Positions 50,949-59,651 of a stretch of 64,000 nucleotides of DNA are shown piece after piece. The position numbers and the translations under genes were made by a program. The notes under the pieces are model-generated. The model ran no database searches. It saw nothing but the letters and a program-made list of their open reading frames with translations, and was not told the origin of the DNA. The stretch's first letter is position 1, and every line of letters starts with the position of its first letter. The DNA comes from Mucilaginibacter sp. OK283 (lineage in GTDB: Bacteria; Bacteroidota; Bacteroidia; Sphingobacteriales; Sphingobacteriaceae): assembly GCF_900110415.1 (NCBI RefSeq), contig NZ_FODR01000008.1, positions 186,001-250,000 of the forward strand, in the 5' to 3' direction.

Positions 50949-51254
50949 TCAATCCCTCAAATTATTAATCTTACCCGGATCAATAGTTTTATACTTCCTA
51001 TACACGTTCAAAATAATAGCCAGCGCTACGGCGGTTGTGGCGGCTGCCAAGACAATGGCAAACAGCGCGAAAATTTGCCCGCTGTTGTTGGCTGCGTCGT
51101 GTTTGCCAAAAACAACAAGGTTTAATATGGCGGCATTTAATATCAGTTCGATGCCGATCAATATCTGGATAGCGTTGCGTTTGGATACGATCATGTACAG
51201 GCCAACGCAAAACAGCATTACACTCACAATCAAAAAGTCGGTTAAGGTAATCAT
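50949..51254 (-). CDS. nuoK: NADH-quinone oxidoreductase subunit K
   Basis: Small membrane subunit of complex I. 101 residues, three helices. IQILIGIELILNAAILNLVVFG contains the conserved helix-2 Glu, and IFALFAIVLAAATTAVALAII the helix-3 region with its small residues. Start codon overlaps the nuoJ stop (ATGA at 51251-51254), so translation is coupled. The segment nuoH-I-J-K is separated from nuoL by a repeat-containing gap of 229 nt. Confidence 0.96.
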   Translation of the reverse strand: MITLTDFLIVSVMLFCVGLYMIVSKRNAIQILIGIELILNAAILNLVVFGKHDAANNSGQIFALFAIVLAAATTAVALAIILNVYRKYKTIDPGKINNLRD

Positions 51255-51799
51255 GCCTCGGCCTCCTTACGTGAAAGGTGGGCCGCGCCAACTAACGCCA
51301 TCAGCAATAAAACAGATATGGCCTCAAAGGGCAGCAGGTAGCGCGTCATTAAGTTAACGCCTATGTTATCAATCATCACCGCGTTTGGGGTAATGGTATT
51401 ATTATTGGCGATAGAATCCTTTACCCAGCCCAGGTTATCTACATCAGCCTTTAAGGCTACGTTAATCATCACGATAAAAAACAAGGCAGCAAGTAGTATT
51501 GCGGGCAATTTGCCTATGCTGAAGAATTTACCTTTTTGTTGCTGCAAAACATCCAACGTTTCTTTACCGGATAGCATAAAAGCAAATAATATAAGTACCA
51601 ATATTCCGCCTACATAGATCACCACCTGCGTAACAGCCACAAAATCGGCCAGGGCCAAAACGTACAGGCCGGCCAGGGCAAACAGGGTGACAAAAAATAC
51701 AAATATGCTGCGCACCAAATTAGTGGTTGATGCCGCGTACAGCGCCGAAGCCACGGCGATAAAACTCATGAAATAAAACAGCACACGGACTAAGCTCAT
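51251..51799 (-). CDS. nuoJ: NADH-quinone oxidoreductase subunit J
   Basis: Membrane subunit of complex I whose third helix takes part in proton-path gating. 182 residues, five helices. FYFMSFIAVASALYAASTTNLVRSIFVFFVT and FVAVTQVVIYVGGILVLILFAFML are the standard blocks, the latter the pi-bulge helix. The C-terminal helix (LLPFEAISVLLLMALVGAAHL) is also typical. It overlaps both nuoI (4 nt) and nuoK (4 nt). Confidence 0.95.
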   Translation of the reverse strand: MSLVRVLFYFMSFIAVASALYAASTTNLVRSIFVFFVTLFALAGLYVLALADFVAVTQVVIYVGGILVLILFAFMLSGKETLDVLQQQKGKFFSIGKLPAILLAALFFIVMINVALKADVDNLGWVKDSIANNNTITPNAVMIDNIGVNLMTRYLLPFEAISVLLLMALVGAAHLSRKEAEA

Positions 51800-52386
51800 G
51801 CCCCGCCCTCCTTTTTTTGCATGGCGGCCAGTTTGGCGGCTTGCTTTTCGGCCTGTTGCTTATCAAACAAGGCACGTTTTTCGGCAGCAACTTCGGGTGG
51901 CATATCCGAGAATTCGTAAACCAGGTCACTCAGTTCAAAAACGGTTTTATCATATTGGTTGGTCATTACAATGCACTCGGTTGGGCACACGATGGTGCAC
52001 AGGCCGCAGTACATGCATTTGGCCATATCAATATCAAACTTAGCTGCGTAAAGCCGTTTGGTGGTGCCATCAGATGTTTGGCCAATGGCTTCCGTAGCTT
52101 TTATGGCTTCAATATCAATACAATCTACGGGGCATACTTTGGCGCATAAATCGCACACAATGCAATCGTCCATCTCCACATCCAGCTGGTACCGGCCAAT
52201 TTCGGGCACCGGCAATTGCTGCTTGGGGTACTGGATGGTGTTGGTGCCTTTTTCCAACTGTTTAAAGTAGTTACTGTCACTTACTGTTGTAATCCTCCGC
52301 GCAGAATTATTGGCAAACAAGTGCTTCACGGTAAGGCTTAAACCTTTCCATGCCGTTGTAAAACCGTTGATTAACTTAGTTAACAA
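51796..52386 (-). CDS. nuoI: NADH-quinone oxidoreductase subunit I (2x[4Fe-4S])
   Basis: Peripheral-arm subunit carrying clusters N6a and N6b on the path to the quinone site. 196 residues. Two ferredoxin motifs: CIVCDLCAKVCPVDCIDIE and CMYCGLCTIVCPTECIVM, each CxxCxxCxxxCP. The C-terminus has an Ala/Lys/Gln-rich helix (AAEKRALFDKQQAEKQAAKL) not needed for the clusters. The start is apparently TTG (52384-52386), with no ATG in frame nearby. It is separated from nuoH by 153 nt that hold two heptamer arrays. Confidence 0.95.
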   Translation of the reverse strand: MLTKLINGFTTAWKGLSLTVKHLFANNSARRITTVSDSNYFKQLEKGTNTIQYPKQQLPVPEIGRYQLDVEMDDCIVCDLCAKVCPVDCIDIEAIKATEAIGQTSDGTTKRLYAAKFDIDMAKCMYCGLCTIVCPTECIVMTNQYDKTVFELSDLVYEFSDMPPEVAAEKRALFDKQQAEKQAAKLAAMQKKEGGA

Positions 52387-52402
52387 ATTCTAATACTGTT
52401 GA

Positions 52403-52532
52403 AATTCTAAACTCTAAATTCTAAAAAAAATCGTCTGAACCGGGATTTATCAGATTAAGGGATTTACCCGATTTTGACTTTTCGATGTCCGAAATTGCTT
52501 TGTTCCTTTTACCTTTCGCCTTTAACCTTTCA
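52403..52532. repeat. Two heptamer arrays in the nuoH-nuoI spacer
   Basis: Array one (52403-52423): AATTCTA, AACTCTA, AATTCTA. Array two (52505-52532): CCTTTTA, CCTTTCG, CCTTTAA, CCTTTCA, ending 8 nt before the nuoH stop codon. Between them lies AACCGGGATTTATCAGATTA, which looks like a further dispersed repeat. The spacer is inside a probable operon and so is transcribed. Confidence 0.8.
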
Positions 52533-52539
52533 CCCCAAA

Positions 52540-53610
52540 TTACATCAGCCACACTCTCCATACACCCGATATCAGCACACATAAAAATGCCAGCGGGGTG
52601 AGTACTTTCCAGCAAAGGTTCATCAGTTGATCTACCCGGAAACGGGGCAGTGTCCACCTGATCCACATTTGGATGGCTACCAACCCTAACGTTTTTAGGC
52701 TTACCCATAAAATGCCCCACCACATACCGGTTGTCCATGTTGCCAAATGCACCGGGCCCATATTTGGCAACGGTGTATTCCAGGCGCCTAAAAAAAGGAT
52801 CACCCCTATCATGCTCACCAAAAACATCATCGAATACTCGGCCAAAAAAACCAGCGCGAACCGGATGCCTGTAAACTCGGTATGAAAACCCGCCACCAGC
52901 TCTGATTCCGCTTCGGGAATATCAAAGGGCGCGCGGTTACTTTCGGCCAATGAGGCTATAAAGTAAATTACAAAAGCGATGATGAGATGCGGAGCACGGA
53001 ATATATTCCAGCTCAAGAAGCCGCCTGTCGCGGTTACATCCCAAAAGCCGGCAAATTTTATTTTCTCTGGCGATAACACACCTTGCTGCATGGCCACAGC
53101 CTGCAGATCCAATGTTTGAGCGATCATCACTACGGATATAATGGCAAATCCGGCAGGAATTTCGTAAGATATGATTTGCGCGGCGGAGCGCATGGCGCCT
53201 AATATTGAATACTTGTTATTTGATCCCCATCCGGCCATCAGGATACCCAATGTTTCGATAGAGATAATGGCGAAGATATAGTAGATGCCTAAATTAATCT
53301 TTGATGGAATAAGCCCAGGCCCCCAGGGCAGGGCGGCAAAGCCCATGTATACCGCTATAAATATTACAGCGGGCGCCAGCATAAACAGCCATTTATCTGC
53401 GGCTGCCGGTATGATGAGTTCTTTTTGGATCATCTTTACAATATCGGCCAGGGTTTGCAGCGAACCGAATTTTCCCGTTTCGGTAGGGCCAAGCCTGTCT
53501 TGTATAAATGCCGAGATCTTCCGCTCAGCATAAACACCAAACAACGCAAAAAAGGCCGAAAAACTGAACAACCCTATAGCAACAATAAAATATGTGATAT
53601 AATAATTCAA
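52540..53610 (-). CDS. nuoH: NADH-quinone oxidoreductase subunit H
   Basis: Membrane subunit that forms the quinone-binding cavity with NuoB and NuoD. 356 residues, eight helices. FSAFFALFGVYAERKISAFIQDRLGPTETG is the conserved quinone-chamber loop; LAESNRAPFDIPEAESELVAGFHTEF is the acidic second loop. The C-terminus WTLPRFRVDQLMNLCWKVLTPLA is also standard. The start codon appears to be TTG (53608-53610). It is the first nuo gene in transcription order here; upstream is not nuoG but a repeat-filled gap and then murI. Confidence 0.96.
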   Translation of the reverse strand: MNYYITYFIVAIGLFSFSAFFALFGVYAERKISAFIQDRLGPTETGKFGSLQTLADIVKMIQKELIIPAAADKWLFMLAPAVIFIAVYMGFAALPWGPGLIPSKINLGIYYIFAIISIETLGILMAGWGSNNKYSILGAMRSAAQIISYEIPAGFAIISVVMIAQTLDLQAVAMQQGVLSPEKIKFAGFWDVTATGGFLSWNIFRAPHLIIAFVIYFIASLAESNRAPFDIPEAESELVAGFHTEFTGIRFALVFLAEYSMMFLVSMIGVILFLGAWNTPLPNMGPVHLATWTTGMWWGILWVSLKTLGLVAIQMWIRWTLPRFRVDQLMNLCWKVLTPLAFLCVLISGVWRVWLM

Positions 53611-53682
53611 GCGCTTTTTTGATGAAGCTGCAAACTTACTAAATGTTGAGTTATTTTAGACGACAAGTTTGGTATATTAAAT

Positions 53683-53875
53683 TGGTTAGTGGTTGATTGG
53701 GTTGATTCGCCCATATGTCATTGCGAGGCAGGAAGCAATCTCTTTAGGACAATTATCAAACTTTGCATATCGCGTTTAGCATTCGGGGATTGCTTCGTAC
53801 CTCGCAATGACGATCGTATTTTACGATTTTGGCTCACCAACCACTCACCTAATCAACCCAATCAACCGCTCACTT
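53683..53875. repeat. Paired inverted 7-9-nt array around the MITE-like element, touching the murI stop
   Basis: Left side (53683-53712): variants of GGTTAGT, GGTTGATT and GGGTTGATT. Right side (53839-53875): AACCACTC, ACCTAATC, AACCCAATC and AACCGCTC. The murI TGA (53870-53872 on the complement) overlaps the last unit. The MITE-like element 53716-53812 is nested between the halves. Confidence 0.8.
53716..53812. repeat. MITE-like palindromic element, copy 2 (nuoH-murI gap)
   Basis: Read on the minus strand it aligns with copy 1 (50761-50855): CGTCATTGCGAGGTACGAAG, a differing centre, then CTAAAGAGATTGCTT and CCTCGCAATGAC. Opposite orientation to copy 1, so the two bracket nuoK-J-I-H as an inverted pair. 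Confidence 0.9.
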
Positions 53876-54715
53876 ACACGTAACCAAATCATTGGCCGAA
53901 ATAAAAGTCGACTTTACCGGCTGCGAGAAAAACAGCGAGGCGTGATGATCAAAATCGGCGGTATCATCTGTAGTAGTAAAAAACTGGTTGGTGCCGTTTT
54001 TACTGAGCCTGGCCTCCATTTCGGGGTGGCGTTGCAGGTAATCGACCAGGCTTCTGGCTACAATATCGCCCTGGGCTATCACTTTAACATGGGCAGGCAA
54101 CAGGGCCTCAATTTTATCCTGAATAATGGGATAGTGCGTACAGGCTAATAAAATGGTATCAATTGCCGGCGACTGTGCCATCACTTCATCAAGATATAGC
54201 TTTACAAAATAATCGGCACCAGGCTGATCATACTCGCCATTCTCTATCAGCGGTACCCAGAGCGGGCAGGCCTGCTGGTAAACTTTTACATCCGGAAAAA
54301 AATTTTGGATCTCGATAAGGTATGAGCCCGACTGTACCGTTCCTTTGGTGCCCAGCACTCCTATTTCCTTACTTTTGGTGTAATTACCAATAATTTCGGC
54401 AGTAGGCCTTATAACGCCTAATACGCGTTTTGTAGGGTCGGCGTTTTTTAAATCCTGCTGCTGAATTGTACGCAGCGCTTTAGCTGATGCTGTATTGCAG
54501 GCCAGCACTACCAGCGGGCAACCCTGTGCAAACATCCATTGCACACACTCCCAGGTATACTCATGAATGGTTTTAAAAGAGCGGTTGCCATAAGGCGCGC
54601 GCGCGTTATCGCCCAGGTAAAGATAATCGTAACCCGGCAGCTGGCCGATGATTGATTTAAAAACCGTAAGGCCCCCAAAGCCCGAATCAAAAATACCTAT
54701 AGGTTGATTGTGCAT
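53870..54715 (-). CDS. murI: Glutamate racemase
   Basis: Makes D-glutamate for peptidoglycan from L-glutamate, cofactor-independent, cytosolic. About 281 residues from ATG 54715 (the adjacent in-frame TTG at 54721 is less likely). First catalytic site PIGIFDSGFGGLTVFKS and VVLACNTASAKALR with its Cys; second site LLACTHYPIIQDKI with its Cys; Asp/Ser in DSGFGG and GDNARAPYG. It follows the skp genes on the same strand, but a terminator lies between. Its stop codon lies inside a repeat array. Confidence 0.96.
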   Translation of the reverse strand: MHNQPIGIFDSGFGGLTVFKSIIGQLPGYDYLYLGDNARAPYGNRSFKTIHEYTWECVQWMFAQGCPLVVLACNTASAKALRTIQQQDLKNADPTKRVLGVIRPTAEIIGNYTKSKEIGVLGTKGTVQSGSYLIEIQNFFPDVKVYQQACPLWVPLIENGEYDQPGADYFVKLYLDEVMAQSPAIDTILLACTHYPIIQDKIEALLPAHVKVIAQGDIVARSLVDYLQRHPEMEARLSKNGTNQFFTTTDDTADFDHHASLFFSQPVKSTFISANDLVTCK

Positions 54716-54725
54716 ATACAAACAT

Positions 54726-54762
54726 AAAAAAAGCGCCCCGTAGTACGGAGCGCTTTTTTATA
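54726..54762 (-). terminator. Terminator between skp and murI
   Basis: AAAAAGCGCCCCG pairs with CGGAGCGCTTTTT around a 3-4-nt loop with one mismatch. It has A and T runs on both sides, so it can work in either direction. It closes the uppS-bamA-skp-skp transcript. Confidence 0.8.
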
Positions 54763-54780
54763 AATGACTAAAGGTTGATA

Positions 54781-55293
54781 TTATTTTAAACCTAATTTTA
54801 ATTTTACAGCTGCCATCAAATCGTCAGCATCTGGCGATACCAACAGGCTAACTTGTGATGAATCCAATACATAAGCGTAACCTTTTTCTTTGGCAACAGC
54901 TTGTACTGCGGCAGTAGCTTTGTCAAAAAGCGGTTTGCCCAATTCATTCTTTTTAGCTTCAACTTTTTGCTGAGCGTCTGTTTGATAATCAGACATACGT
55001 TTTTGCATATCCTGTAACTCTGCACCTTTTTGGCTACGTATAGCATCGGTCATAGTGGCCTGGTTTTTTTGAAAATCAGTGCCTTTTGTAGTGTACTCAT
55101 TGTTCATGTTGGTAAGTACATCAATAAAGGTTTTCTGGTAAGCCTGGATTTGGGCCGAAACGGTTTTGGTTTCGGGCATAGCATCAATAACCGCATTAAA
55201 ATTAATATGGCCAATTTTGGTCTGCGCATTGGCAAAGTTGCCGGCAAATATCATTCCTACTGCAACTAAAGCAACTTTAAATAGTTTTTTCAT
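54781..55293 (-). CDS. OmpH/Skp family periplasmic chaperone, second copy
   Basis: Periplasmic chaperone that holds unfolded outer-membrane proteins on the way to BamA. 170 residues: signal peptide (MKKLFKVALVAVGMIFAGNFANA, then Gln), KIGHINFNAVIDAMPETKTV, then a long coiled coil (about 45-125) forming the tentacle, and VAKEKGYAYVLDSSQVSLLV at the end, all typical of OmpH. It follows a paralogue 55 nt upstream and precedes a terminator. Confidence 0.93.
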   Translation of the reverse strand: MKKLFKVALVAVGMIFAGNFANAQTKIGHINFNAVIDAMPETKTVSAQIQAYQKTFIDVLTNMNNEYTTKGTDFQKNQATMTDAIRSQKGAELQDMQKRMSDYQTDAQQKVEAKKNELGKPLFDKATAAVQAVAKEKGYAYVLDSSQVSLLVSPDADDLMAAVKLKLGLK

Positions 55294-55348
55294 TTTTTTC
55301 TTGTCCTGTTTTAATAATAGTTTTGTTCTGTTTATTTTACTTTTAAAT

Positions 55349-55879
55349 TTATTTGGCTAATACGCCGGGCTTAAGCCCTAATTTGGTTATCACCTCTGCA
55401 CTTTTATCAAACCTTGGGTTTGCGTACAGCATAATTACCTCGCTATTTTTATCAAAAATGATATCTAAATCATTGCTTTCGGCTACTGCCTGTACAGCTT
55501 TAGATACTCTATCCTGAATTGGTTTAACCAATGAGGTACTTTTTTGTGAAAGCTCGCCATCAGGTCCGAATTTTTGACGCTGAAAATCCTTGGCTGCTTT
55601 TTCCTTATCTACAATTTCGGCCTCGCGGCGTTTCTTCATATCAGCTGTCATCAACACCTGGTCGGCCTGGTAGGCTTTATATAAACGGTCAATTTCCTGG
55701 AAACGGCCATCAACCTCTTTTTGCCATTGATCAGACAAAGCGGCCAGTTGTTTTTGCGATGACGCGTATTCGGGCATATGTTTCAATATATAATCCGAAT
55801 CTACATATGCAACACGTTGCGCATATGCCCCTGCAAATGCAGTTAACGTTAAAAAGGCTACTAAAATTATCTTTTTCAT
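55349..55879 (-). CDS. OmpH/Skp family periplasmic chaperone, first copy
   Basis: Second paralogue of the Skp chaperone pair. 176 residues: signal peptide (MKKIILVAFLTLTAFAGAYA, then Gln), RVAYVDSDYILKHMPEYASS, a coiled-coil body (WQKEVDGRFQEIDRLYKAY) and the C-terminal NDLDIIFDKNSEVIMLYANP. It begins 15 nt after the bamA stop, in the order bamA-skp-skp seen across Bacteroidota. The two copies are only moderately alike in sequence, suggesting an old duplication and perhaps mixed trimers. Confidence 0.94.
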   Translation of the reverse strand: MKKIILVAFLTLTAFAGAYAQRVAYVDSDYILKHMPEYASSQKQLAALSDQWQKEVDGRFQEIDRLYKAYQADQVLMTADMKKRREAEIVDKEKAAKDFQRQKFGPDGELSQKSTSLVKPIQDRVSKAVQAVAESNDLDIIFDKNSEVIMLYANPRFDKSAEVITKLGLKPGVLAK

Positions 55880-55894
55880 ATATCGCGGTGCAAA

Positions 55895-58447
55895 TTAATT
55901 AAATCCGCCGGATAAACTCTGAGAAATTGTAAAATGGAACTGCCCCCTGTTTGCATCAGGCGCACCCGGTATTTTATCAAATCCGTAACCATAATCTAAT
56001 CCAAGCAAGCCAAATATAGGTAAAAATATTCTTGCACCCACACCTACAGAGCGACGTACGTTAAACGGATTGAACTGGCTAAAATTGTTCCAAACGTTTC
56101 CGCCTTCGGCAAATGCTAACAAAAATATAGTTGCTGATTGACTGGCGATAACCGGATGGCGCAGCTCCATGGTGTACTTATTATAGATGGTACTACCTGT
56201 ATTAGTGTTTTGATTTTCATTTGATCCTTCTGGCACAATTGAGAAGTTTTGGTAACCCCTTAAGCCGATGATCTCGCTACCCTGTAAAAACTGGTAGCTC
56301 TGCATACCATCGCCGCCTAATTTAAAGCGCTCAAACGGTGAAGGGCCCACTTCTTTATTATACATACCCAGGAAACCAAACCTTACCTGGCTCATCAGCA
56401 CAAATTTACCCACAATTTTATTGAACCATTGCGCGTCGTATTTGAATTTATAGTACTCTACAAAGTGGTAACGCTCCTGCGGGGTAGCTACTTTATAGTT
56501 CACGTTGTTAAACATGGAATACGGAGGCGTAGCCTGTACGGTAAACTTAATGTTTGAACCCTGTGTAGGGAATATAGGCGCATCAATAGAGTTACGTGTT
56601 AATTCCTGTGTTAATTTGATGTTGAACGAAGTACCATTGCTAAACAGGTAACCGGTATAGTTGTCCAGGTTATAGTGGTCAAAGTTTAATGAGTAGTTAA
56701 GCTGGAAATAGTTATCCGGCCATTTTAAACGTTTACCCAAAGTAATACCAACACCGTTAATACGCAGGTTATTGTAGTAAGGGCTTGTTTTTGCATAATA
56801 CTGGCCTGTTGAACTACCTTGTGTATAGGCCGATAAAGCAAAGTAAATTGGCTTTTTACCGCCCAACCATGGCTCACTGAATGTGAACGAGAAGTTTTGA
56901 TAGGTACGACCGCTTGACTGGCCTCTTAAGCTTAGCTTTTGTCCATCGCCTTTTGGCAGCGGCTTGTAGGCTTTAAGATTAAAGATATTACGTAACGAGA
57001 AGTTGTTGAAAGTAAGCCCCAATGTGCCCACCAACTGCCCGCCGCCAAAACCGCCCGAAAGTTCGATCTGGTCTGAAGGTTTTTCAACTACGTTATAAAC
57101 AATATCTACCGTACCATCCTGCGGATTGATATTGGTTGGCTTAGGCTCAGTCTTCTGCTCGTCAAAATTACCCAGCTGGCCAATTTCACGCGCACTGCGA
57201 ATCAGCAACTCTTTATTGAATTTTTGGCCTGGCTTAGTTTGGATTTCGCGCAACACAACCTTATCGTTGGTTACATCATTACCTTTAAGGCTTACACGGT
57301 TAATGGTGTACTGCGGGCCTTCGTAAATACGAATATCCAGATCAACAGTATCATTATAAACCCTTGTTTGTACCGGGTCGGCGTTGAAGGTTAAATAACC
57401 GTCATTCAGGTAAAGAGATGAAACGTCGTCATTACTTGGTGTTGGGCCGCTTAAGCGTTTGTTTAACTCATCTTCGCTAAACACATCGCCTTTTTTAATG
57501 TGCAGGATCCTTTCCAATATATCGGCCGGATACTTGGCATTACCACTCCACTGTACTTTACCAAAATAGTATTTAGGGCCTTCGTAAACTTTTATCTTTA
57601 CATTAACTGTTTGGTCGTCGTGTTTCCAAACAGAATCGCTTACCAATTCAGCGTCGCGATAACCCTTGGCCTGCATTTTTTCGATAAGGTTTAACTTATC
57701 CTCTTCGTATTTATCCTGTTTAAATTTCTTCGATCCAAAAAGATTATACCAATGTCTTCTGCGGGTTTTGCTTAAATAACCACGCAAATCACCTTGCGAA
57801 AAGGCTTTGTTCCCCTCAAAAGTAACGTCGTTAATTTTAACTTTGGTTTTTTTATCAATTTTAACATCCAATATCACACTGTTAGCATCTCCCGGGTCTT
57901 TACGCTGGGTCATGGTTACGGTGGTATTTAAAAATCCTTTTTCGTTAAAATGTTTTTTGATAATGGCCGATGTTGTGCTCAGTAAATTTTCGTTTACTAT
58001 TTTACCGGTTTTATCGGTCAGCTTTTTCTGAACGTCTTCTATTTCGCCTTTACGGATACCAGTAATATGCAGGCGCGACAAACGTGGCCGCTCTACAACA
58101 ACAATCTCCAGGTAAACGGTATCCATGTTAATTTTGGTGATATTTAACTGTACATCGTCAAATAAACCCTGCTCGTATAATTTCTTTATTACCTCGGCAT
58201 TACGCTCGCCCGGCAGGTTAATACGATCACCTTTGGTTAGTTTAGATAACAATATCAGGTTGTCTTTATCAAGGTATTTTACGCCACTTACACTAATACC
58301 ACCAATAATATAATCGCGCGGATTGAGGTAACTTAAACTATCGGCCGGTATCTGTTTGGTGAGCTGTGGCCTTGGCGCATTTGAAACCTGGGCCAGTGCA
58401 GCAGTACCAAAAACAGTGAAAAGAATAGCAAAAAGAAATTTATACAT
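55895..58447 (-). CDS. bamA: Outer membrane protein assembly factor BamA
   Basis: Omp85 insertase that folds beta-barrels into the outer membrane. 850 residues: signal peptide MYKFLFAILFTVFGTAALA, five POTRA domains (about 40-430; for example INDVTFEGNKAFSQGDLRGY and INRVSLKGNDVTNDKVVLRE), then a 16-strand barrel. FKLGGDGMQSYQFLQGSEIIGLRGY carries the GLRGY-type loop of Omp85, and GRQGFHFT-like GRGQFHFTISQSL precedes the end. The C-terminus closes with the strand QFHFTISQSLSGGFN. It is followed immediately by two skp genes, and uppS lies upstream. Confidence 0.96.
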   Translation of the reverse strand: MYKFLFAILFTVFGTAALAQVSNAPRPQLTKQIPADSLSYLNPRDYIIGGISVSGVKYLDKDNLILLSKLTKGDRINLPGERNAEVIKKLYEQGLFDDVQLNITKINMDTVYLEIVVVERPRLSRLHITGIRKGEIEDVQKKLTDKTGKIVNENLLSTTSAIIKKHFNEKGFLNTTVTMTQRKDPGDANSVILDVKIDKKTKVKINDVTFEGNKAFSQGDLRGYLSKTRRRHWYNLFGSKKFKQDKYEEDKLNLIEKMQAKGYRDAELVSDSVWKHDDQTVNVKIKVYEGPKYYFGKVQWSGNAKYPADILERILHIKKGDVFSEDELNKRLSGPTPSNDDVSSLYLNDGYLTFNADPVQTRVYNDTVDLDIRIYEGPQYTINRVSLKGNDVTNDKVVLREIQTKPGQKFNKELLIRSAREIGQLGNFDEQKTEPKPTNINPQDGTVDIVYNVVEKPSDQIELSGGFGGGQLVGTLGLTFNNFSLRNIFNLKAYKPLPKGDGQKLSLRGQSSGRTYQNFSFTFSEPWLGGKKPIYFALSAYTQGSSTGQYYAKTSPYYNNLRINGVGITLGKRLKWPDNYFQLNYSLNFDHYNLDNYTGYLFSNGTSFNIKLTQELTRNSIDAPIFPTQGSNIKFTVQATPPYSMFNNVNYKVATPQERYHFVEYYKFKYDAQWFNKIVGKFVLMSQVRFGFLGMYNKEVGPSPFERFKLGGDGMQSYQFLQGSEIIGLRGYQNFSIVPEGSNENQNTNTGSTIYNKYTMELRHPVIASQSATIFLLAFAEGGNVWNNFSQFNPFNVRRSVGVGARIFLPIFGLLGLDYGYGFDKIPGAPDANRGQFHFTISQSLSGGFN

Positions 58448-58510
58448 TCGAATATTTTAGTGGGCTAAAATTAATTTATACAGTTGTTAAAATTTGTTAA
58501 AAGAAAAAAT

Positions 58511-59260
58511 TTAGTTAACCTGCTCACTGGTCTTACCAAAACGGCGTTCGCGTTTTTGATAATCAAGTATAGCTTCGTACAAATCTTCCTTCCTGAAATC
58601 GGGCCACAGCTTGGTTGTAAAATACAATTCGGCATAGGCAATTTGCCATAATAAATAGTTGCTTATCCTATACTCGCCGCCGGTACGTATCAATAGTTCG
58701 GGGTCGGGCATATCATTGGTAAATAAGTTGCGTTCAAAAACAGCTTCGTCAATATCTTCAATCTCCAGTTCGCCGCTTTTTACCTGCGCTGCTATATTTT
58801 TGGCAGCATGTAAAATTTCGCGCCTCGAGCCGTAGCTTAAAGCCAGTGTAAGAATCACTCCGGTGTTATCCTTTGTGGTTTCCATGGCGTTGTTAAGTTC
58901 TTTTAAACATTTGGAGGGCAGCAGATCCAGATCGCCAATGGCATTAAGCTTAATGTTGTTTTTCATAAAGCCGGCTATCTCTTTATGGATGGTGCTTACC
59001 ATCAACTCCATAATGGCCATTACCTCAAACTTAGGGCGGTTCCAGTTTTCAGATGAGAAGGTATATAGTGTGATATATTTTACACCCAGTTTATCGCATC
59101 CTTCAACAACATCCCTTACAGATATTACACCATTGTGATGACCAAATACGCGTAATTTGCCTTTTTCTTTGGCCCAGCGTCCATTGCCATCCATAATGAT
59201 AGCTACGTGCTTAGGTAGTTTCAACAAATCAATCTGATCCAAATATTCCATATTGCTCAT
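58511..59260 (-). CDS. uppS: Isoprenyl transferase (undecaprenyl diphosphate synthase)
   Basis: Cis-prenyltransferase making undecaprenyl diphosphate, the lipid carrier for peptidoglycan and surface polysaccharides. 249 residues from ATG 59260 (an in-frame TTG 6 nt upstream is less likely). HVAIIMDGNGRWAKEKG holds the catalytic Asp and the substrate-binding Gly-Asn-Gly-Arg; LYTFSSENWNRPK and DPELLIRTGGEYRISNYLLW (IPP-binding Args) are typical, as is AYAELYFTTKLWPDF. Usual neighbour of bamA in this phylum; it probably heads the uppS-bamA-skp-skp transcript. Confidence 0.96.
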   Translation of the reverse strand: MSNMEYLDQIDLLKLPKHVAIIMDGNGRWAKEKGKLRVFGHHNGVISVRDVVEGCDKLGVKYITLYTFSSENWNRPKFEVMAIMELMVSTIHKEIAGFMKNNIKLNAIGDLDLLPSKCLKELNNAMETTKDNTGVILTLALSYGSRREILHAAKNIAAQVKSGELEIEDIDEAVFERNLFTNDMPDPELLIRTGGEYRISNYLLWQIAYAELYFTTKLWPDFRKEDLYEAILDYQKRERRFGKTSEQVN

Positions 59261-59419
59261 TATCAAAAGCCGGTATTATGGCTATAAAAAAGACATGCTT
59301 GTTTTAAATGTCGTCAATGCTATGTCTAATAAATATTTGTTTTTTAGACTAATCCGCTTTTACTAAATCAGCCGTCAACAGCAATAGTTAAATGCCACGT
59401 TGCCGGTTTTTTCAGGGTA

Positions 59420-59427
59420 CAAAGGTA
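59420..59427 (-). promoter_or_regulatory. Possible -7 box for uppS
   Basis: Minus-strand TACCTTTG, full TAnnTTTG match, about 160 nt before the uppS ATG. The -33 box is not clear and the leader would be long. Confidence 0.35.
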
Positions 59428-59563
59428 AAACTTACTTTGTATTTTTTTAGTATGCCGCAATAAAAGAAAATGTTATTGTAAATAATGTTAATAAATGTCA
59501 TAAAAAACACATAAATGGCATTTTATACCGCTGTTTATTTTCATTTATAAATCAACAAAACGC

Positions 59564-59604
59564 AAAAAAGGGCATCAACGATCAGTTAAATGGTCGTGAT
59601 GCCC
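59564..59604 (-). terminator. Terminator after exbD
   Basis: Minus strand GGGCATCACGA pairs with TCGTTGATGCCC, followed by a T run. Confidence 0.85.
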
Positions 59605-59651
59605 GTCAAAAGTATATGTGTAAGGTTAGGTGGAATTACTTGAATATCATT

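Larger units (their letters stand above)
59261..59651. other. 391-nt spacer between uppS and exbD
   Basis: Holds the exbD terminator (59564-59604), an A/T-rich stretch and a possible uppS -7 box. I see no ORF. Its length contrasts with the tight spacing expected in the nadK-DUF6089-uppS-bamA block. Confidence 0.65.
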
